From contig DLOZ01000010.1 of the NCBI GenBank assembly GCA_002479765.1, positions 100,042 to 164,041 on the forward strand: DNA of 64,000 nt, given 5' to 3'. The first letter of the stretch is position 1, and each line of letters opens with the position of its first letter. A program made the translations under genes and the position numbers. Under the pieces are notes generated by a model. That model was given only the letters and a program-made list of their open reading frames with translations, was not told where the DNA came from and made no database searches. Origin of the DNA: Sphingomonadales bacterium UBA7471 (GTDB taxonomy: Bacteria > Pseudomonadota > Alphaproteobacteria > Sphingomonadales > Sphingomonadaceae). Shown here one piece after another: positions 52,983 to 60,994 of the stretch.

Positions 52983-53846
52983 TTATGTTGCGGGTATCAA
53001 CAGCTTTGGATCAATGCGCGCATTGTTCCATTTCATACCCCAATGCAGATGCGGGCCACTTGCCCGTCCGGTCGCGCCAACACGCCCGATGACTTGCCCC
53101 TGCTTCACATAATCACCTTCTTTTACGAGAAGTTCGGAGCAGTGTAAAAACGCACTGTTTAGGCCCATGCCATGATCAATCATCAGCAAATGCCCCTCTA
53201 GCGTGAAGGCATCCGTGGCCGCAAGCGTGACGACACCGTCCGCAGGCGCTACAAAATCTGTCCCATTTGGTGCGGCAATGTCCATGCCGCTATGATAGCT
53301 GCCGGGCGTCCCGTTATAGATGCGCTGCGCGCCAAATAGGCCAGACGTCCGGCCAGCCACTGGGCGCATGAATTTTTGCCGCCAGCCATTGCCAAGCGTA
53401 ACTTTGGCCCGCGCTGCATGTATGCGATCGAGCTCCGCGCCGCGTCTTGCTTCAAACTCTGCGGTTGTTTTTGCGCCGCCCGTCGGGTTGGCAGCTACAT
53501 TTTCAATCCGCCAGTTGCCCGGTGTGACCGCCAAAGTGCGCTCGAACGTTCGGCCATCGGCGAATGTGGCGGTCAGGATCGCGCTGCTTTCGGCATCACG
53601 GTCAAACCCCATCAGGAAAAAGCCGTCGGCGGTCAGTGGCAACGCAACGCCGTTCAGCGTTACCGACACTGCGCCGCGCGGTGCACGCGCGATGACCAAG
53701 CCGCCCTGTACCGCGGGCATAGACATCCAGAAGTCCGCGGGGGCAGATGGCTGTTGCGTGTTTGCTGTCGGAGCGGCCGCTACGCTCAATGGCTGCGCGG
53801 AGATTCCCGCGAGCACGGCTAAGAAAATCCAGCCGGAATGCTGCAA
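52983..53846 (-). CDS. M23 family metallopeptidase (LytM-type)
   Basis: A 287-residue envelope protein: signal peptide to about residue 25, a small beta domain (about residues 40-150), and a C-terminal peptidase M23 domain with the zinc-binding HSGMD (about 193-197) and HLHW (about 270-273). Such enzymes cut peptidoglycan cross-links or, if inactive, activate amidases. Here the zinc ligands are retained, so activity is likely. TTG at 53846 is the start: AAAGGG lies eight bases upstream. It follows the DUF2093 gene by four bases. Confidence 0.87.
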   Translation of the reverse strand: MQHSGWIFLAVLAGISAQPLSVAAAPTANTQQPSAPADFWMSMPAVQGGLVIARAPRGAVSVTLNGVALPLTADGFFLMGFDRDAESSAILTATFADGRTFERTLAVTPGNWRIENVAANPTGGAKTTAEFEARRGAELDRIHAARAKVTLGNGWRQKFMRPVAGRTSGLFGAQRIYNGTPGSYHSGMDIAAPNGTDFVAPADGVVTLAATDAFTLEGHLLMIDHGMGLNSAFLHCSELLVKEGDYVKQGQVIGRVGATGRASGPHLHWGMKWNNARIDPKLLIPAT

Positions 53847-53850
53847 TCCA

Positions 53851-54072
53851 TTAACCCTTTTTCATCGTCGCGCGAACGGATGCATCGGCGCTGACATAGG
53901 GTTCCTGTTTGACGACGCTCCAATAGCGCAATTCTTCCAATGGAATGGCCTGCCCGGTTTCGGCGCACACGACATGGTCGCCTGCGGTCAGCACACGAAA
54001 ACTATTTGCCATATAATGCAGGCGGGCGACTTTGTTCTTGGACGACATCAACATTTGGACATTATGGCGCAT
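53851..54072 (-). CDS. DUF2093 protein
   Basis: A 73-residue protein with the full DUF2093 pattern: KVARLHYMANSFRVLTAGDHVVCAETG, IPLEELRYWSVVKQEPYVSADAS. DUF2093 is a small alphaproteobacterial family of unknown function that is often placed near xseA. The CAETG and IPLEELRYW motifs are typical and a single Cys is conserved. The start is uncertain: ATG codons at 54072, 54054 and 54048 are all in frame and none has a clear ribosome binding site. Confidence 0.83.
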   Translation of the reverse strand: MRHNVQMLMSSKNKVARLHYMANSFRVLTAGDHVVCAETGQAIPLEELRYWSVVKQEPYVSADASVRATMKKG

Positions 54073-54098
54073 CGATACTGAATGGGCAATGCACGGCT

Positions 54099-55508
54099 TT
54101 ATCCGTCGAACAAATTGCCTTGATTGACAGCCGCTTTTGCTGGTTTCGCCGGGGACATTCGCGGCGCAGGTCCGCCACTTACTTGCCCGCCGACCTCGCC
54201 ATCGACAAACCGCAACGTCACGTCACCCGCCTTCACGGCGGCCTCCCGCGTCATAATGGTTTTACCATTCGCATCGGTCACACGCGCAAAGCCGCGCTTA
54301 AGCGGGGCTTCGGGATGCAATGTGCTTACCAGCCGCGTCAACGCATCAAGACGCTGCTGCCCTTGCTCGGCACGCCGCAGCAGAAGGCGCGGGTGGAGCA
54401 TCATTGCCGGCGCTGAAAAAGCGACTTCAGCCTTACCAATTCTGGTCCGAAGCGATTGGCGAAGCCGTTCGGACAGGTCGTCTGTGCGTTGCTGATGCGG
54501 GGCGGCGAGGTCTGACAGGCGCGGCATCAGGCGCCGCTGTGCCTCAAGCCGTTCAGCCGCAAGATCAACTTTTTTGCGTATTATGTTGGACATGCGCAGC
54601 CCGAATTGTCCCACGCGTTGCAGCAAATCGCTGCGCACGGGAACGGCAATTTCGGCCGCGGCCGTAGGCGTCGGCGCGCGCAAATCTGCGGCAAAGTCGC
54701 ACAAAGTTGTATCGGTTTCATGCCCGACTGCCGATATGATGGGTATCGTGCAATCCGCGACGGCTCGCACGACGGCCTCATCATTAAATGCCCATAGGTC
54801 CTCAATAGACCCGCCGCCGCGCGCCACGATGACCAGATCAGGCCGGCGCGTGGGGCCATCATGAGGCATTGCGGAAAATCCATGGACAGCACGCGCGATT
54901 TGGGCGGCGGCACCTTCGCCTTGCACCAATACCGGCCAGACGATCACATGGCTTGGAAAGCGATCGGCAAGACGGTGCAGAATATCACGGATAACTGCGC
55001 CGGTCGGCGAGGTTACCACGCCAATCGTACGCGGCAGTGACGGCAGCTTTTTCTTGCGTTCAGGCGCGAATAAACCTTCGGCGGCGAGCCGCGCCTTCAG
55101 CTTTTCAAACAAAAGCATCATCGCGCCTTCGCCTGCGACTTCCAGACTTTCGACGACGATTTGATAGTTGGACCGGCCCGCATAGGTCGTCAATTTGCCC
55201 GTGGCGACAACCTCCAGCCCGTCTTCCGGGGCGAAGGGCAGGCGCGCCGCCCCACCTTTCCACATGACCGCGTCAAGCCGCGCATTTTCGTCTTTGAGCG
55301 AGAAATAAATATGGCCCGACGCCGCGCGTTTGAAACCAGAAATCTCGCCGCGCACGCGGACATGGCCGAACCGGTCCTCAACCGTGCGCTTTAATGCCAG
55401 CGATAACTCCGACACGCTCATGGCCTGGGCATTGTCGCCGGGCCGCTCCTCGGCTAACAGGCGGGCAACTTGCGGGTCAGCATTTTCAAAGGGGTCATTT
55501 GCGGACAT
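54099..55508 (-). CDS. xseA: Exodeoxyribonuclease VII large subunit
   Basis: A 469-residue catalytic subunit that cuts single-stranded DNA from both ends to short oligomers. The N-terminal OB fold (about residues 25-120, VRGEISGFKRAASGHIYFSLKD) precedes the catalytic domain with GVVTSPTGAVIRDI, VIVARGGGSIEDLWAFNDE and SAVGHETDTTLCDFAADLRAPTP. A long coiled coil ends in RGFARVTDANGK. The open frame extends 92 codons upstream, but this has no homology and would overlap purD. ATG at 55508 shares two bases with the purD ATG on the other strand (CATG). The small subunit XseB is not in the window. Confidence 0.93.
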   Translation of the reverse strand: MSANDPFENADPQVARLLAEERPGDNAQAMSVSELSLALKRTVEDRFGHVRVRGEISGFKRAASGHIYFSLKDENARLDAVMWKGGAARLPFAPEDGLEVVATGKLTTYAGRSNYQIVVESLEVAGEGAMMLLFEKLKARLAAEGLFAPERKKKLPSLPRTIGVVTSPTGAVIRDILHRLADRFPSHVIVWPVLVQGEGAAAQIARAVHGFSAMPHDGPTRRPDLVIVARGGGSIEDLWAFNDEAVVRAVADCTIPIISAVGHETDTTLCDFAADLRAPTPTAAAEIAVPVRSDLLQRVGQFGLRMSNIIRKKVDLAAERLEAQRRLMPRLSDLAAPHQQRTDDLSERLRQSLRTRIGKAEVAFSAPAMMLHPRLLLRRAEQGQQRLDALTRLVSTLHPEAPLKRGFARVTDANGKTIMTREAAVKAGDVTLRFVDGEVGGQVSGGPAPRMSPAKPAKAAVNQGNLFDG

Positions 55509-56778
55509 GAATATCTTGCTCATCGGATCGGGTGGACGCGAACATGCGCTGGCGTGGAAGCTCGCGCAATCGCCAAATTGCGATACACTCTTTGCCACGC
55601 CGGGCAATCCCGGGATTGCGGAAGAGGCGGATCTGGTTGCATTGAACATAGCCGACCATGCGGCGGTCATATCTTTTTGCGCTGGGCATGATGTCGGGTT
55701 GGTCGTGGTCGGTCCAGAAGCACCGCTTGTTGCCGGCCTGGGCGATAGCTTGCGCGATGCGGGCATTCCCGTTTTCGGTCCCAATCAAAAGGCGGCACAA
55801 TTGGAAGGGTCGAAAGGCTTCACCAAAGATATATGTGCAGCAGCGGGTATCCCGACAGCAGGCTATTACCGGCACGATAGTAAAGCATCTGCGCTCGCTG
55901 GCCTCGACGCATTCCAAGCACCTTATGTCATTAAAGCAGACGGCCTTGCTGCGGGCAAAGGCGTGATTATCGCGGAAACCCGCATTGATGCTGAGGCCGC
56001 AATTGAAGATATGTTCGGCGGCGGTTTTGGCGACGCTGGCGCTTCCGTTGTCATCGAAGAATTTATGACCGGAGAAGAAGCGAGCTTTTTCGCACTGACC
56101 GATGGCCGCGACGTGGTCGCATTCGGGTCGGCGCAGGATCATAAGCGGGTCGGCGATGGTGATACTGGTCCCAACACCGGCGGCATGGGCGCTTATTCAC
56201 CCGCAATTGTTCTGACGCCTGCGTTGCAAGCCGAAGTCATGGACCGCATCATTAAGCCGACAGTCGCGTATATGGCCGCGCATGATATGCCGTATTCGGG
56301 TGTGCTGTTCGCGGGCCTTATGCTGACCGATGAGGGGCCGAAGCTTATCGAATATAATGCGCGCTTTGGTGATCCAGAGTGCCAGGTGCTGATGACACGT
56401 TTTGACGGCGACCTTGCGGCGTTGATGTTGGCGGTTGCAACTGGAAAGCTGTCTGAAGCGGCGGCTCCAAGCTTTTCGCCCGACACGGCATTGACGGTCG
56501 TTATGGCGGCGAATGGCTATCCCGATGTACCCCAAAAGGGCGGCGCGATTGATCTGGCATGTGTGTCCGGGGCGAAGGTGTTTCACGCAGGCACCGCCGA
56601 AGTGGACGGGCAATTGGTGGCCGCGGGCGGGCGCGTGTTAAACGTTACCGCAACCGGGGCAAATGTGACTGATGCGCAGGGCAAGGCTTATGCAGCGGTG
56701 GATCAGGTGATTTTCCCCGATGGCTTTTGCCGCCGCGACATTGGTTGGCGTGAGGTTGCGCGCGAAGCCGGGAACTAA
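55507..56778 (+). CDS. purD: Phosphoribosylamine-glycine ligase (GAR synthetase)
   Basis: A 423-residue ATP-grasp enzyme, second step of purine synthesis. The N-terminal PurK-like domain begins MNILLIGSGGREHALAWKL; the ATP-grasp domain contains FTKDICAAAGIPTAGY and KADGLAAGKGVIIA. The signature RFGDPECQ lies near residue 291. The start at 55507 follows AAAGGGG at 55488-55494, 12 bases upstream. The divergent xseA start codon overlaps it, so the purD promoter must lie inside xseA. Confidence 0.96.
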   Translation: MNILLIGSGGREHALAWKLAQSPNCDTLFATPGNPGIAEEADLVALNIADHAAVISFCAGHDVGLVVVGPEAPLVAGLGDSLRDAGIPVFGPNQKAAQLEGSKGFTKDICAAAGIPTAGYYRHDSKASALAGLDAFQAPYVIKADGLAAGKGVIIAETRIDAEAAIEDMFGGGFGDAGASVVIEEFMTGEEASFFALTDGRDVVAFGSAQDHKRVGDGDTGPNTGGMGAYSPAIVLTPALQAEVMDRIIKPTVAYMAAHDMPYSGVLFAGLMLTDEGPKLIEYNARFGDPECQVLMTRFDGDLAALMLAVATGKLSEAAAPSFSPDTALTVVMAANGYPDVPQKGGAIDLACVSGAKVFHAGTAEVDGQLVAAGGRVLNVTATGANVTDAQGKAYAAVDQVIFPDGFCRRDIGWREVAREAGN

Positions 56779-56879
56779 CCAAATCGCGCACATGTGATTG
56801 CAACGGATTAACGCTTTCACGCCCTGCAAAAATTGCGTAATCCATCGGTCATATTGAGGGATTTTCTGGGAGGAATATT

Positions 56880-57764
56880 ATGTCCAACAATCTACTGATT
56901 ATTATTGCGGTGGCCATTATTGCCATTTTATGTTTGTGGTTGCTCGCGCGTAACGGCGCGAAGAAGACAGCTGCCCCATCCAAAGATTTAGCGCCGCCTC
57001 CATCGGCAGTTGTTCCGGCATCACCTACTACTAAGGTGCCTGCTGCACCCAAGGCGGCGGACGGTCCTGCGCCCGCGAAGAAAACCGCAAAAGCCAAGGT
57101 AAAAGCATCACCGAAAGCTGCGGCAAAGAAGGCTGCGCCAGCAGCTGCCGCGAAGCCAGTTGCGGCAAAGGCCAAAACGGCGAAGGTGCCTGCACCGAAA
57201 GCTGCACCGAAAGCTGCACCGAAAGCTGCAGCAACAAAGGCCGCGCCGAAAGCCGCTCCGAAAGCTGCCCCAAAAGCCGCACCGAAAGCCGCAGCGCCGA
57301 AGCCTGCTGCACCTAAGGCTGCTAAACCGAAGGCCGCAGTCGCCAAGGTTCCAGCGCCCAAGCCAGCAGCAAAGCCTGCAGCAGCAAAGGCAAAGGCCGC
57401 GCCTGCGTCCAAATCCGCGCCAAAAGCTGCAGCGGCCAAGGTAAAGGCAGAAGCCGCACCCAAGCCCAAGGTCGCCAAACCAGCGGCCAAGGCTAAAGTA
57501 TCGGTCCCTGACAATCTCGAATTGTTGAAGGGGCTTGGTCCGAAAGTGAACGCTATGCTCAAGGCATTGGGCGTAACCAGCTTTGCCCAAGTGGCGAGTT
57601 GGACGGCAGCCGATGTTGCGGAAATTGATGGCAAGCTCGGCGCATTTGCGGGCCGTATCAGCCGCGATAACTGGGTTGATCAGGCCAAATATCTCGAGGC
57701 GGGCGATGTCGCCGGTTTTGAAAAGAAATATGGCGCGCTGGGTGGCGAAATCGCCAAAGGCTGA
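56880..57764 (+). CDS. Membrane-anchored AKP-rich protein with C-terminal helix-hairpin-helix domain
   Basis: A 294-residue protein in three parts. One N-terminal membrane helix (about residues 4-23, LLIIIAVAIIAILCLWLLAR) is followed by about 180 residues of Ala, Lys and Pro repeats (PKAA/APKA units) that look like histone H1 tails. The C-terminal part (from residue 209) is VPDNLELLKGLGPKVNAMLKALGV and then FAQVASWTAADVAEIDGKLGAFAGRISRDNWVDQA, a helix-hairpin-helix fold related to those attached to ribosomal protein L21 and NuoE in other alphaproteobacteria. GGGAGGA lies five bases before the ATG. The design suggests a nucleic-acid-binding domain tethered to the membrane; function is unknown. 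Confidence 0.82.
   Translation: MSNNLLIIIAVAIIAILCLWLLARNGAKKTAAPSKDLAPPPSAVVPASPTTKVPAAPKAADGPAPAKKTAKAKVKASPKAAAKKAAPAAAAKPVAAKAKTAKVPAPKAAPKAAPKAAATKAAPKAAPKAAPKAAPKAAAPKPAAPKAAKPKAAVAKVPAPKPAAKPAAAKAKAAPASKSAPKAAAAKVKAEAAPKPKVAKPAAKAKVSVPDNLELLKGLGPKVNAMLKALGVTSFAQVASWTAADVAEIDGKLGAFAGRISRDNWVDQAKYLEAGDVAGFEKKYGALGGEIAKG
57193..57300 (+). repeat. Coding 12-base tandem repeats (PKAA units)
   Basis: Within the AKP-rich gene, a 12-base unit (GCACCGAAAGCT and variants) repeats in tandem, first nearly exact (57193-57231) then imperfect. It encodes Pro-Lys-Ala-Ala units. Such repeats can change length by slippage in steps of four residues without breaking the frame. Confidence 0.75.
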
Positions 57765-57769
57765 CCTGA

Positions 57770-57952
57770 TTATTTCTTAATGCGTTTTGGCCTTGGCTGA
57801 AGGTCGCCGCCACAATTGGGGCAACGTCCATTCAGCGGGCCATGCGCGCATGGTGCGCAAAAGGTGCATTCGTAGCTGCAAATCATCGCGTCGCCGCTGT
57901 CCATCGGCAGTGGCGATGTGCATCGTTCGCATATGTCCCGCATTTCCAGCAT
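57770..57952 (-). CDS. DUF1272 zinc-ribbon protein
   Basis: A 60-residue protein with the DUF1272 pattern: MLEMRDICERCTSPLP, then ICSYECTFC, CAHG and CPNCGGDLQPRP. Seven or eight cysteines probably bind two zinc ions. ATG at 57952 follows AAGGAAG and gives the usual family start MLEMR; a TTG seven codons upstream is an alternative that would overlap the next gene. Function unknown. It lies five bases from the end of the convergent AKP gene. Confidence 0.85.
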   Translation of the reverse strand: MLEMRDICERCTSPLPMDSGDAMICSYECTFCAPCAHGPLNGRCPNCGGDLQPRPKRIKK

Positions 57953-57962
57953 CTTATCTTCC

Positions 57963-58697
57963 TTATCGTCCAACCCGTTGCAAACCCGTACCGTGCATTT
58001 TCAACCACTGGTCCGCAGCCTTGCGGTTCCCTTCAAAGAGGAAATCCAACCAAGCGTAGAAGTCGGGACTGTGGTTCATATGCCGCATATGCGCGACCTC
58101 ATGTGCGATGACCGAACGGCGCACAGACGCAGGCGCCATGATCAGCCGCCAGCTGAGCGAAATGGTCCCCCGGCTGGAACAGCTGCCCCACCGGCTGCGC
58201 GGATCGCCCAGCGACAAGCGCGGGACCGGTTCACCGGCTTTGTCGCAATAATGCGCGATTTCTTTGGTGAAAATCCGCCGTGCTTCGCCCTTGAGCCATC
58301 GCAAGATGCGGGCTTCGACCGACTCCCTTGGACCACCCAAGCGCAGCATGCCTTCGCCGCAGCGAATGCTGCGCGGCCATTCTTCGCGCCATTCAATCAG
58401 GTGGCTTTCGCCTTCGACGGCGATTTCGCTGCCAGGGGCGATGGGGGCAATGTCAGGCGCGCTGTTTAACCGCGTGGCGATCCATTCGCGTTTCTTTTCA
58501 ACAAAATCGAGCGCCACATTTGTCGGCGTATAATGCGGCATCGTTATGCGGATTTCGCGTTTCACGGCATCGGCGCGCATCGAAATGCGCTTTGCCCGCG
58601 GGTTGCGGCGAATGCGCACGGGTACGCTTTCCCCTTCTATGACCACTTCAGGATCAGAGAGGCTGTTCGACAATATGGTTTTCAAGCGGCCCAGCAT
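57963..58697 (-). CDS. YgjP-type zinc metallopeptidase (DUF45)
   Basis: A 244-residue metalloprotein of the DUF45/YgjP group. The zinc site is HEVAHMRHMNHSPDF (HExxH plus a third His), preceded by WGSCSSRGTISLSWRLIMAP, the family's best conserved block. Its N-terminal half is a basic beta region (RIRRNPRAKRISMRAD). Substrate is not known; relatives are sometimes called M48-like or SprT-like. ATG at 58697 overlaps the end of the YcgN gene by 44 bases. Alternative TTG starts lie at 58685 and 58673, closer to the YcgN stop, but without better ribosome binding sites. Confidence 0.83.
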   Translation of the reverse strand: MLGRLKTILSNSLSDPEVVIEGESVPVRIRRNPRAKRISMRADAVKREIRITMPHYTPTNVALDFVEKKREWIATRLNSAPDIAPIAPGSEIAVEGESHLIEWREEWPRSIRCGEGMLRLGGPRESVEARILRWLKGEARRIFTKEIAHYCDKAGEPVPRLSLGDPRSRWGSCSSRGTISLSWRLIMAPASVRRSVIAHEVAHMRHMNHSPDFYAWLDFLFEGNRKAADQWLKMHGTGLQRVGR

Positions 58698-59088
58698 GCA
58701 GTTCCGATATAGCCCGACCTTTGACCGACATGCCAGCGTCATGAATCGTCTGGCGGCTTCCGCTCACCAGATAATGCCATTCGGGAAGTGGTTTTCCCGC
58801 CGCGCGCAGGACATAGGCGCAGGTGGAGGGTAGCCAGACATAATCATCAATCTTGTCGGCGGTCAGCCGAAGACATTCGGGCACAATCGCCCGACGTCCG
58901 CGATAGTCGGCACATTGGCATGTCTGCAAATCCAGCAATTTGCAGGCAACATTGGTGGGGTAGATGCGGCCGGTATCTTCGTCTTCCACCTTGTTGAGAC
59001 AGCATTTCCCGCAGCCATCGCACAATGCCTCCCATTGTGCGCGGTCGAGGCTCTCTATCGGAGCTTCCCAAAAAGGCGCTTCGTTCAA
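58654..59088 (-). CDS. YcgN-family cysteine cluster protein
   Basis: A 144-residue protein of the UPF0260/YcgN family. The cysteine-rich segments are LCDGCGKCCLNKVED (about residues 25-39), NVACKLLDLQTCQC and VPEC; they probably bind zinc or an Fe-S cluster. WLPSTCAYVLRAAGKPLPEWHYLVSG is the family's C-terminal block. I chose the TTG at 59088, one base after the SCO stop, because it gives a standard length; no ATG is available nearby. Function unknown. Confidence 0.83.
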   Translation of the reverse strand: MNEAPFWEAPIESLDRAQWEALCDGCGKCCLNKVEDEDTGRIYPTNVACKLLDLQTCQCADYRGRRAIVPECLRLTADKIDDYVWLPSTCAYVLRAAGKPLPEWHYLVSGSRQTIHDAGMSVKGRAISELHAGPLENHIVEQPL

Positions 59089-59089
59089 A

Positions 59090-59710
59090 TCAGCGCACCC
59101 ATTTTGCCAATTCCGCCTCAACCAAATTAGGTGCGCCTTCATTGATGTCGGTATTGGGAACGTCGGCGGGCATAAGCGCCAAAGGCTTGCCATCGGGCCC
59201 CATCAAATAAGGTGTCTGGCTATGGCTCATCAGATAGCTTTCGGGCGAGGAGCCTTCGACACGGCTGGCGTAAATCGCAAATTTTTTTGCTGCGTCTGCG
59301 ATTTCGGCTTCTGTCCCGGTGAGCCCAATCGCGCGCGGATGAAATGCGCTGACGAATTGCTTCAGCACGTCTGATGTGTCGCGCAGGGGATCAACGGTGA
59401 TGAAAATAGGCTGAATCTTTGCGCCAAGCTCCGGATAGCGTTTCTCATAGGCTTTTAACCCTGCCATCAGATTCTGCATGTCGGGCGTGCAGATATCGGG
59501 GCAGTTGGTGTATCCAAAATAGACGATACGATATGCGCCGTCGAATTCCTTGAACGTCCGCTTTTTGCCATTTTGATCGGTCAGCGTAAAATCACCGCCA
59601 ATGGTTGCACCGGCCAGAGGGGCTTCGCTCAATGGGGGCTGTGCGGGGGGTGAATCACATGCCGACAGCAATAGCGCGGCGGAGAGGGTGAAAATCAATT
59701 TTTTGTTCAT
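59090..59710 (-). CDS. SCO1/SenC-family copper chaperone lipoprotein
   Basis: A 206-residue protein with a lipoprotein signal (MNKKLIFTLSAALLLSAC, lipid-bearing C18) and a thioredoxin fold. The copper ligands are C70 and C74 (NCPDICTPD) and H163 (MSHSQTPYL). SCO proteins supply copper to the CuA site of oxidase subunit II, so this gene links to the cox operon at 32.6-39 kb. The start at 59710 was chosen for the lipoprotein signal; an ATG 15 bases upstream is possible. Confidence 0.92.
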   Translation of the reverse strand: MNKKLIFTLSAALLLSACDSPPAQPPLSEAPLAGATIGGDFTLTDQNGKKRTFKEFDGAYRIVYFGYTNCPDICTPDMQNLMAGLKAYEKRYPELGAKIQPIFITVDPLRDTSDVLKQFVSAFHPRAIGLTGTEAEIADAAKKFAIYASRVEGSSPESYLMSHSQTPYLMGPDGKPLALMPADVPNTDINEGAPNLVEAELAKWVR

Positions 59711-59766
59711 AGCGGGGCCAGACATGGTCTGCTAAAGACCAGTTATCAAGTGTGTTGGACATTTAA

Positions 59767-60420
59767 ATGGGGCATCCTTTGTTGAAAAAGCCGTTTTTTC
59801 TCGCCTTGGCCGCAGGGCTGATCTTGCCGATGGGCGCTGGCGTTGTTGCGCCTGCTGCACAAGCCCAGTTTTCAGACAGCTATAATTTCCTGAAAGCCGT
59901 GCGCGATCGCAAGGGCGAGGAAGCCGAAAAATTTCTAGCCGCGCCCGGTTCGGTGATTATCAACACGCGCGACAATTCAACCGGCGAAACCGCGCTGCAT
60001 ATCGTCATCCAACGCCGTGACGCGACTTGGCTGGGGTATCTGTTACAAAAAGGCGCAAACCCCAATTTGGCAGATAAAAAGGGCACGACGCCTTTGATGC
60101 TCGCCACGCAATTGGGCTTCATCGATGGCATTGATTGGCTTTCGCGTAAAAAGGCGCAGATTGACCAGACCAATCGCGCCGGAGAAACCGCGCTAATTCT
60201 GGCGGTGCAACTGCGCAATGCAGAAGCGGTGCGCATGCTTTTGAAGGCCGGTGCAAATCCGGACAAGAAGGATAGCCGGGCGGGATATTCTGCACGCGAT
60301 TATGCGCTTCAAGACGGACGTGCGAACGCCATTGTTGCGATCATCGAAAATAATGGCAAAATCGATGCGGCAAAGAAACCCGCCGAGCTGGACTTTTCGG
60401 GCATATCTGAACCGAAATAA
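59767..60420 (+). CDS. Ankyrin-repeat protein, exported
   Basis: A 217-residue protein with a signal peptide (to about residue 33, AAQA) and four or five ankyrin repeats: GETALHIVIQRRDATWLGYLLQ, KGTTPLMLATQLGFIDGIDWL, AGETALILAVQLRNAEAVRMLL and the incomplete AGYSARDYALQDGR. The repeat face binds another protein, in this case likely in the periplasm. It diverges from the SCO gene across 56 bases and is convergent with msrB. Partner unknown. Confidence 0.87.
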   Translation: MGHPLLKKPFFLALAAGLILPMGAGVVAPAAQAQFSDSYNFLKAVRDRKGEEAEKFLAAPGSVIINTRDNSTGETALHIVIQRRDATWLGYLLQKGANPNLADKKGTTPLMLATQLGFIDGIDWLSRKKAQIDQTNRAGETALILAVQLRNAEAVRMLLKAGANPDKKDSRAGYSARDYALQDGRANAIVAIIENNGKIDAAKKPAELDFSGISEPK

Positions 60421-60450
60421 GGTCCTTTGGCGCGCCGCGCGCTGGACGGA

Positions 60451-60933
60451 TTATCCGGGGATAAACTTCATCGCGACGCCATTCATGCAATAGCGTTTGC
60501 CCGTTGGCTTTGGACCATCGTTAAACACATGGCCAAGATGTCCGCCGCAGCGCGCGCAATGCACCTCGGTGCGTGGAACGCCGATTTTATAGTCGGTTTT
60601 GGTGCCTATACCGCCGGGCAGTGGCGCATAGAAACTTGGCCAGCCCGTTCCGCTTTCAAACTTGGTAACAGACGCAAACAGCCGCTGGTTACAGCCCGCG
60701 CAGACGAACGTGCCGTTGCGCTTTTCGCCGTTAAGCGGGCTCGTATATGGCCGTTCGGTGTCTTCGCGGCGCAACACGCGGTAGGCGGCAGGTGACAAGC
60801 GCCTCTTCCATTCCGCATCGCTATATGTCACCGCATAGCGCGTTTTGGCGGTTGCACTCTTGCCGCAGCCAAAGACCAGCACCGCAGCGCCTGCACTTGC
60901 GAGTGAAAGAAATGTGCGTTTGCTTGGCTGCAT
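60451..60933 (-). CDS. msrB: Peptide-methionine (R)-S-oxide reductase, exported
   Basis: A 160-residue MsrB that repairs methionine-R-sulfoxide. The zinc cysteines are CAGC (about residues 78-81) and CARC (about 126-129), and the catalytic Cys is C149 in RYCMNGVAMKF. The N-terminus (KRTFLSLASAGAAVLVFGCG) is either a lipoprotein signal with the lipobox VFGC or a weak Tat signal with only one of two arginines; either way the protein leaves the cytoplasm, while most MsrB are cytosolic. Confidence 0.9.
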   Translation of the reverse strand: MQPSKRTFLSLASAGAAVLVFGCGKSATAKTRYAVTYSDAEWKRRLSPAAYRVLRREDTERPYTSPLNGEKRNGTFVCAGCNQRLFASVTKFESGTGWPSFYAPLPGGIGTKTDYKIGVPRTEVHCARCGGHLGHVFNDGPKPTGKRYCMNGVAMKFIPG

Positions 60934-60994
60934 GACATGTTCCTTTGGGCGCTCCGGCTATGCATATACCGGAAACGTCCAAAAAGCTTTCATA

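Noticed and set aside
55509..55784. 92-residue N-terminal extension of XseA
   Set aside because: It is antisense to purD and lies before the normal XseA start.
57193..57300. Tandem repeats considered as a CRISPR array
   Set aside because: Units are 12 bases with no spacers and encode an in-frame protein linker.
56849..57634. A 261-codon Ala/Gly/Phe-rich frame opposite the AKP-rich gene
   Set aside because: It is the mirror of Pro-Lys-Ala repeats. The plus-strand gene has a strong ribosome binding site, a membrane helix and a recognisable C-terminal domain.
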